Below the pieces are notes generated by a model. The model worked only from the letters and a program-made list of their open reading frames with translations. It made no database searches and was not told the DNA's origin. Both the position numbers and the translations under genes were made by a program. Shown in pieces: positions 57,884 to 64,000 of a DNA stretch of 64,000 bases (positions are counted from its first letter, which is position 1; the number at the start of each line of letters is the position of its first letter). This DNA comes from Toxotes chatareus (lineage: Eukaryota > Chordata > Actinopteri > Toxotidae): positions 17,129,047 to 17,193,046 of the forward strand of contig CM028882.1 of NCBI GenBank assembly GCA_016801885.1, read 5' to 3'.

Positions 57884-58095
57884 ACACACGTGTGTGTTGA
57901 TCGAGGCCACTTTTGGGGACATGACACAGACTTTCATTCATTTCCTGGAAACTTAACCTAACCCATACCCATAAGCACTGTTTGCCTGGGGACACAGCTT
58001 TTGTACCCAATTGGACAGTCCGTGTTCAATTAACTGTTCTAATCTGAAATTGGTCCCCAAAAGTATCCTACGACAGACGCTGGCACACACACAGA
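57884..58095. repeat. Teleost interspersed repeat with GGGGAC inverted ends
   Basis: A (CA)n run (57876-57889) is followed by ACTTTTGGGGAC (57909-57920). About 130 bases later comes its perfect inverted copy GTCCCCAAAAGT (58053-58064), then another CA run. The interior carries ATTCATTTCCTGGAAACTTA and TAACCTAACCCATACCCATA. From memory this is a widespread fish repeat. It encodes nothing and may be a small non-autonomous element. Confidence 0.6.
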
Positions 58096-58099
58096 CTGT

Positions 58100-59940
58100 A
58101 TTACAACAAAATGAGTAAAATCAATTTCAACAAAAATGCAGATCTGCTTTTTGATGGTCTATCAGTAGCAAGTCAGTGCAAGGAGTGTCATTTTAAATCA
58201 AATTATGTGCCGACCTTGCATGCAGCCTGATCCAGTTGCCCCAGCTCTTTTCTTACTTTTCCAATGTTTTAGCTTTAGTATTAAGGAAGCAGAGGGAGGT
58301 CAGAATGATCAGTCAGGTGGAGGTCAGGAGGACAGTGAGCAGGCAGGACCTAGTAGCAAGGAGGTGAGTTAGAAAGGAGACCATTGTTTGTTTTTGTTTT
58401 CATTATCACATCAATAGATAGTCTACAGGATCTTCTCCATAGGAGCCACATGTCTCTTCTGAATTAATGAACTGATGGCGATAGGAGTCACTCTAGCTGA
58501 GGCATTTGAGACTCATGTCTTGAGTCATGTCTTATCCATTAATTCTGGTACTGGGACCAATACAGGATCCAGAATGAGTTATGTTGAATGAGATGATGTG
58601 GAATGCCAATTTATTGATGATGAATTTAGATTTTTGGGTGGTTTATGCCTTTAATGTTAGTCAGGCACAGGCCTAGATGCTGTATGAGAATAACATATTT
58701 GCCTACCTCTTTGGCATGTTGATGGTGTCTTTGGTTCTGGTACAGCATTGTGTGAGTTCTGTGTTTGAACAGAAACGCCAGTCTGCTGTTGTGTTGCGTG
58801 TTTGTGTGGGTCTGACTTGCTGGCAGCTTTGCTCGAGAATACTTTGTTGGTGACCCCTGACTACAAAAGTTGTGTGGTACTTGCCTCGTGAGCTGGTGTA
58901 ACGGATTTGACTTCTCATCATCTACTGACTGCAGACATTGTCTTAAATTAGCAAGATACTATAGCGATTGTGAAACTTCAGTACACTGAAACATGTGCCT
59001 GCGCTGTACCAGATTCTCTTTTCGCCCTGGAGGAAAAGTAGACACCCTCTTGACTGTGATTGTATAATTTGTACTCTGATTGTCACCGTGATCAAACCAA
59101 AACTTTTACTTCCTTGAGCAAAGAGTTACTGCAATTATTTTCTTCTTGTGGTTTTCCTGTTTGTCTACTCTACACCAGCAGCATAGGGACATTTAATGAA
59201 AATGTAAGGAGTAAATGGCTCCTTTTAGATTGCGTGGCTGTTGTAATTTGAAAAGTATATGGAGTTGTTTTCTGTGTCATGGTCAGAAGAGCAGCTGTTA
59301 TCCTTTTGTTGTGCTCCTCCAAGAAACTTGAGTTAAACATGTCAGTGTTTTAAATCACCCACATTCAGCCTATCTACCAGTGCCTCTGTGATACAACAGA
59401 GGCCTCCACCTCAGCAGATAAAAGGCCTCCAACCCTCCAGTGAGGTACTGTTAATAAAACCATTGTTTTGTGGCAGTAAAAGCATACTGTGATTCATTCC
59501 CCTGGCAACTCTTTTTTTTCCATTCCAGAATAGTTTATGTTATTACTGTTAACTACTGAGTAGCAGATGAGGGGTGTATCAGATCTTTCAGAATGAATCC
59601 ACAGATTCATGACAGTCTCGCAGTTTGGTGGAAACAGCCCTGACTCAATAATATCTACAAGTGTACAGATACAGTAGGTTTGTGGTACAATAGGTATGTT
59701 ATGAATAACTTCTGAAAGTGGATTTGTAGTTTTATTTTATGATTTTTTTAAACTGACCCCCCAAAAAAGCTACGTTTTTTTTTAATCAAATGTGATCCTA
59801 AGGTATAACAAAGCGAGATTAAAGTGTTCTCTCTTCTATTTTAAAAATGTTTACCCGAAAAATTACACATTAGCCTCAGTTTTACTTTTGTAATTAGAGT
59901 CTTTTTTGTGTTCTTTCCTTGGTTTCCTCTCTTCTTTGAG
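58100..59940. other. Intergenic, no gene recognised
   Basis: No supported coding region. Frames of 60-72 codons here lack domains and splice partners. Confidence 0.55.
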
Positions 59941-59951
59941 GGAGTGCTGTG

Positions 59952-59996
59952 TGATGTGATGTGATGCGATGCGATGCGATGCGATGTGATGTGAAG
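59952..59996. repeat. (GATGT)n/(GATGC)n pentanucleotide array
   Basis: Nine or so tandem units of GATGT and GATGC lie just upstream of the tetraspanin promoter. A GATGT to GATGC change is shared by a block of consecutive units. Confidence 0.85.
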
Positions 59997-60058
59997 AAGC
60001 TTTCCAGCAGGGGGGCTGTGCTGTGGACCTGCTCTGCAGCATCGCTCCCCTCCCAGAG

Positions 60059-60190
60059 CATGTGACCGTGTGATCACAGTCACTGCACTCAGACAAGAGT
60101 GAGCAAACTTGTGACCCAAGCGGCGTCGGCGGCGGCAGTACCTCGGCGCTCTGCGGGATAAAAACCGGATCGCAGCGACTCCACAGTCCT
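60059..60190 (+). promoter_or_regulatory. Tetraspanin gene promoter
   Basis: A CATGTGAC E-box (60059-60066, MITF/TFE type) is followed three bases later by the perfect palindrome TGTGATCACA (60069-60078). A GC-rich stretch (GGCGTCGGCGGCGGC) and a TATA-like ATAAAAA (60158-60164) come next, placing the start site near 60190, about 30 bases before the ATG. Confidence 0.45.
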
Positions 60191-60220
60191 CCTTCAACCG
60201 CTTCACCTCCGTCAGACAAC

Positions 60221-63200
60221 ATGGACTGCGGGATTTTCACGTCCAAGACCGTCCTCCTCCTCCTCAGCTTGATATTCTGGGTAAGTCGTGTTTTTTTCTG
60301 TTATTTCTCCACATGCGAAGATTTAATTAATTTTTTTTGTTTTGGTTTATTTTTGTTTTTTTACCCATGACTGGAGAAATCAGAGCAGAAATGTTTGATC
60401 GCCCTTTACTGTAAATCATTGTTATTGTTATTTGTTATAATTTATTACTCTGTGAGCCCTGTGTTCTGTAAGCTTTGCGTTTTACAAATCAGTGTTATGG
60501 CTTGATAAAAATCTTGATAACCTACCGCAGTTCTCTGGGCAGCACAGTCTTATCACTGTAGTGTACTTCCTTATTTTAACTCTTCCTTGTTATAGTTCAC
60601 ATCTGCGAAATTAATTTTTCAAAACTGACTCCAGAAAAAAAAACACGTCAGTAACATTTCTCAATAATATTAAATTGTCAAAGGGAAACAGTGATTTACT
60701 GGATTCTTCTGTAACACTGTCACCCAGCCAGCTTGAACTGGGTCAACTCTGTTGACTCTCAAAGTCTGACCAGAGTTCATATCTGGCTTTGTATCAAAGT
60801 AAACTTTGTATATTATTGGCTTATAGTGGCTAATTCATCATATCTCTCCCCATTTGGCCTCGCTGGCAAACAGTTGGCAGTCTTCCTCTCTCTGCTTCAG
60901 AGAAAATGGGGTTTGAAGGGACCAAGTAAAATTGTCTGCCTGTTCGAGGCTGATATCTGTGCGATTAGATTACTGCGAGACAAAACAGGCCTGTGTTTGT
61001 ATTTGCATGAGAAACCACTGGCATGGTTTATCTTTTTTAAATCAAATATCCCCAACTACTTTTCACTTCCTTATTCTCTGTCTTCTTTCCTCTTTCCTCT
61101 TCCTCTTTTCTCTTATTTCTCACCAGCTAGGCATAACATACAACAAATCCCTGCCGTATAGGAAAGAAATGACAAACACGTTTCTATTTCTGAAGCAACG
61201 AAAATTCAAGATGATCTTTTCTTTACTTACAAACCACATAACTCAAAAGATCACTCACATCAGGGTGCATCTTGTTTTTTTTTTTTTTTTTTCAAACAGC
61301 TGTGTAGTCTGTAGTCTGTCTGTTGACTGTTTATGAGGAATGTGGGGCAAATTTTGTTTGGCCAACAGTCCAGTACCAAACAAACGAAGTCCATGTATTG
61401 GAACAAAACAGTGAGCGTCCGCCTGTGATTTTTCCACTGATTCATCAGGCCAAGAGTCTTAAACAGCAGTGTGAGCTAGATTATGGGAGCATAGGAGAAA
61501 CATGAAAATTGTGTTAGAAAAATTATAATTCAACCAAAATATCAGCTTATCCTTTTAAACTCTGCCTGACCCACTGCTAGGTAGAAAATCATATCATACA
61601 GCTAAACATAGTACAAAACCACAAAAGTTTTTTTAAATCTTTTGAAGATCCCAAAATTTCTTAAGATGGCAGATATTTTTTAGTGAATTTAGTGAAAATG
61701 TGTATAAAATGTTTGTTTTTATTATAAAATCGAATCAGACAATGTATCTAGTTTTGTGTTATAAAAAGTTTTCTAAACAAATTTGGTGGTTTTTAATGGG
61801 AAAGTGAAAGGCTGTGTTTAAAAAGTTTCATTATGAATGTGTGAAGAGGCACATGGCTGCTTTCCTTCTCTGTTTGCTAAACTTACATCATGTCTGCCCC
61901 AGGAACCCGGTCTGAGATACAGTTCCAGAACATTTGTCATGCAGGGACCCTCTTAAATCATGACCACAGATCAAGAAACATCACCCCAGAGGTTTCTCAC
62001 ATTCCAGAGAGGTGGCGCAGTGCATGGGTGCTATATGTTGTGTAAGCCTCTTTGTGCTGCTTCTTAGGCACAAGATCAGAGTTTCTGGAAAGATTAGGGG
62101 TGAACGGCTGGGGGCGGTGGGAGTGTAGACTCACTACACAGGGATCCCGTGACTATGGAGTGATTAGAAGAAGTCAGTCATGAGGCTGAAATGAGGGATG
62201 AACGATTGTTAGGCCACACAAAACACACATTCTCACATACCAACAAACGCAAAAAGGGAAGTAATGCTGAAAATGACACCATCCACAGACGCACACGAAG
62301 GGGGATTTCTGATTTTTTTTTTTTTTTTTAAACTTTCCATCTTTAATTCAAAGGGAAATTTAGCTGATCAAACATTTTCTTATTCTCAATTCCTGCTGTG
62401 CCAACAGAATATAAAAATATGATTTGCACAGCTATATATAAGTGTGGTTTCATTTACAGTTTAGATTCTGACCCCTTTACCTTCTTTTACCGTCAACTGA
62501 AGTCTGAGTCAGTTCTGATAAAGTGAATTTCAACGGTCAAAAGAAAGTTAGGAGTGCTGAGAATGCGATAAATATATAACAACCATTGGTTTTCTTTTAG
62601 GCCAGTGTAAACACTGTCACCGACTGTAATTTCAGTCTGTATTGTGTATGCACAAAATTGGCCAACAGATATGCAGTCTTGTGACTGGTGAGCTCACTAC
62701 TGAAGCATGACTTGCAGAAAAGTCATGATGGTGGTATGACTTGTAGTCTAATCCACATTTGTCTTCACAGGGACAGACCGCCAGTGACCTTTCAGCCCGT
62801 GTTCACCATATGAGATATCAGATAATTCAATCAGAGCAAATCCCTTTGTTCTCCATCTAAAAGTTTTTTGACAGGCAGCTTTGTTCTCATTTTATATTCA
62901 ATGGTTTTCACGATTACAGGCAGGCTACCGTATGTTACTACCTTTACTATCTTTTCTACCTAAGAAAAAGAGGCTGAAATGTCATAATTCAACTTAGTCC
63001 ACATTATTCCTCTTGCTGTGTTTTAACTCGCGTCATGTTATACAAAAGACCAAATGACTGACTCATATCATATAAACTTCTTTCCTCTCAGTTTCTGACT
63101 ATTCAGAGAACAGAATATGAATATGATGCTTTCAACCACAGTAAAATAGAGAAACACAGATCATGTGATAGTGTGTCAGTGTGTGTTTGTTCCTGCAATG

Positions 63201-63872
63201 CTTTGCTTTATTAAATGCAAACCTCAGTGTTCTGAAGTTTTCTGGAAAAGCTGAAGATCCACTACTTCATTGACTCTTTTTAGCACAGACCTAAATATGT
63301 ACACAAAAAAGAGAGTGTGCCATAATGTAGCTCTCAGCTCTGTACCTAGTGCTTCATGCAGAATATTGTGTAATTGAGCAATGTCAGCAGACCAAAATGT
63401 GCACATTATCAATAGCGTTCATTTCAGTGAGATCCTTATTTTGTGTTTTATTCCAAGAATAACAACAGTGACAAACATGCAGAAACATGAGAAAACTAAA
63501 GTCTTCTACTGATTATATTTACTCTGTGTTAAAATCACATAATTCTTTACCGATTATATATGCAATAATGTAAACATTCTAATCTGTATGCACACATGGT
63601 ATCCATTTTGCTAGCTTGTCAATTATGAATGAACACTAGGATGTGTAACACATGATGTCTATGTTTCCTCCTCCCTGTAGGCTGCAGGAGCAGGGTTGGC
63701 CTACGTTGGTGCCTATGTGATCAAGAGCTATGACAACTTTGACGGTTTCATTCAGGACAAGTATGCGCTGGTACCAGCAATTATCATCATCGGCATCAGC
63801 GTGGTGATGTTTGTCTTTGGTCTGGTGGGATGCTGCTCCACAATCCGGGAGTCCAAATTCGGCCTCAGCTTT
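60221..63872 (+). CDS. Tetraspanin, most likely tspan36 (tspan3-like), 5' part only
   Basis: Tetraspanins are four-pass membrane proteins that organise membrane microdomains. Only the first two coding exons are inside the window: 60221-60280 and 63681-63872 (GT-AG, phase 0, intron of 3.4 kb), encoding residues 1-84. The donor GTAAGT after 63872 shows that the gene continues past the right edge. The N-terminus is DCGIFTSKTVLLLLSLIFW. TM1 covers about 10-32 across the exon junction, a short first extracellular loop contains KSYDNFDGF, and TM2 lies at about 49-72. The tetraspanin GCC motif then TIRES follows. The start context is good (AACATGG). It resembles TSPAN3 but departs from its very conserved N-terminus, which fits the fish gene tspan36, known from pigment cells. 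That naming is from memory. The CCG loop lies beyond the window. Confidence 0.8.
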
Positions 63873-64000
63873 GTAAGTGTGTGTGGGGCAGGAGAAGTTA
63901 GGCGCAGGTTATAATTAGTGCCTCAGTCTTCCTCCCAGTTCCGTGACATTTGTCTGACGCTACATCTGCATGTGCATTTGTTGAGTCTGCAAACATGTAT

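Overview
The window looks like nuclear DNA of a ray-finned (teleost) fish. The evidence is intron-rich vertebrate genes with GT-AG introns, abundant (CA)n/(GT)n and (AAT)n microsatellites, short interspersed repeats of types common in fish, and a gene set that matches teleost genes. There are no prokaryotic, organellar or viral genes.

Layout. 1-6.0 kb is non-coding 5' flank with repeats and one candidate upstream control region. 6.26-7.66 kb is atoh1 (proneural bHLH factor, + strand, two coding exons). 7.7-33 kb is a 25-kb gene-free interval. It holds a close match to the mammalian Atoh1 3' autoregulatory enhancer core near 9.7 kb, several motif clusters, two tRNA-derived SINE copies and many simple repeats. 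33.40-44.13 kb is smarcad1 (SNF2-family chromatin remodeller, + strand, 23 coding exons, all junctions phase-consistent, 1071 residues). Facing it tail to tail on the - strand are two MACPF pore-forming immune genes in tandem: a perforin-1-like gene (46.12-48.24 kb, 523 residues) and mpeg1/perforin-2 (50.31-52.61 kb, 708 residues). A lone linker histone H1 gene follows on the - strand (55.57-56.14 kb). At the right edge the first two coding exons of a tetraspanin, most likely tspan36, run out of the window on the + strand (60.22 to beyond 64.0 kb).

How the parts fit. ATOH1 next to SMARCAD1 is the ancient vertebrate order known from human 4q22, so the left 45 kb is conserved synteny and the gene desert is the natural place for long-range atoh1 control elements. 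Beyond smarcad1 the order departs from mammals: HPGDS is not seen, and the perforin/mpeg1 pair, H1 and the tetraspanin take its place. A perfect CTCF consensus lies between mpeg1 and H1, and a near-perfect one in the opposite orientation lies just upstream of smarcad1. The two could delimit a domain that contains smarcad1 and the two immune genes.

Limits. Exon boundaries come from reading frame, splice consensus and family knowledge. UTR ends, enhancers and conserved elements are inferred from motifs alone, with no alignment or expression data. I found no clearly undescribed biological system. The most unusual items are the intron inside atoh1, the perforin/mpeg1 tandem pair, the helically phased POU octamer triplet at 10.5 kb, and a duplicated 95-bp segment flanking a perfect palindrome at 28 kb.
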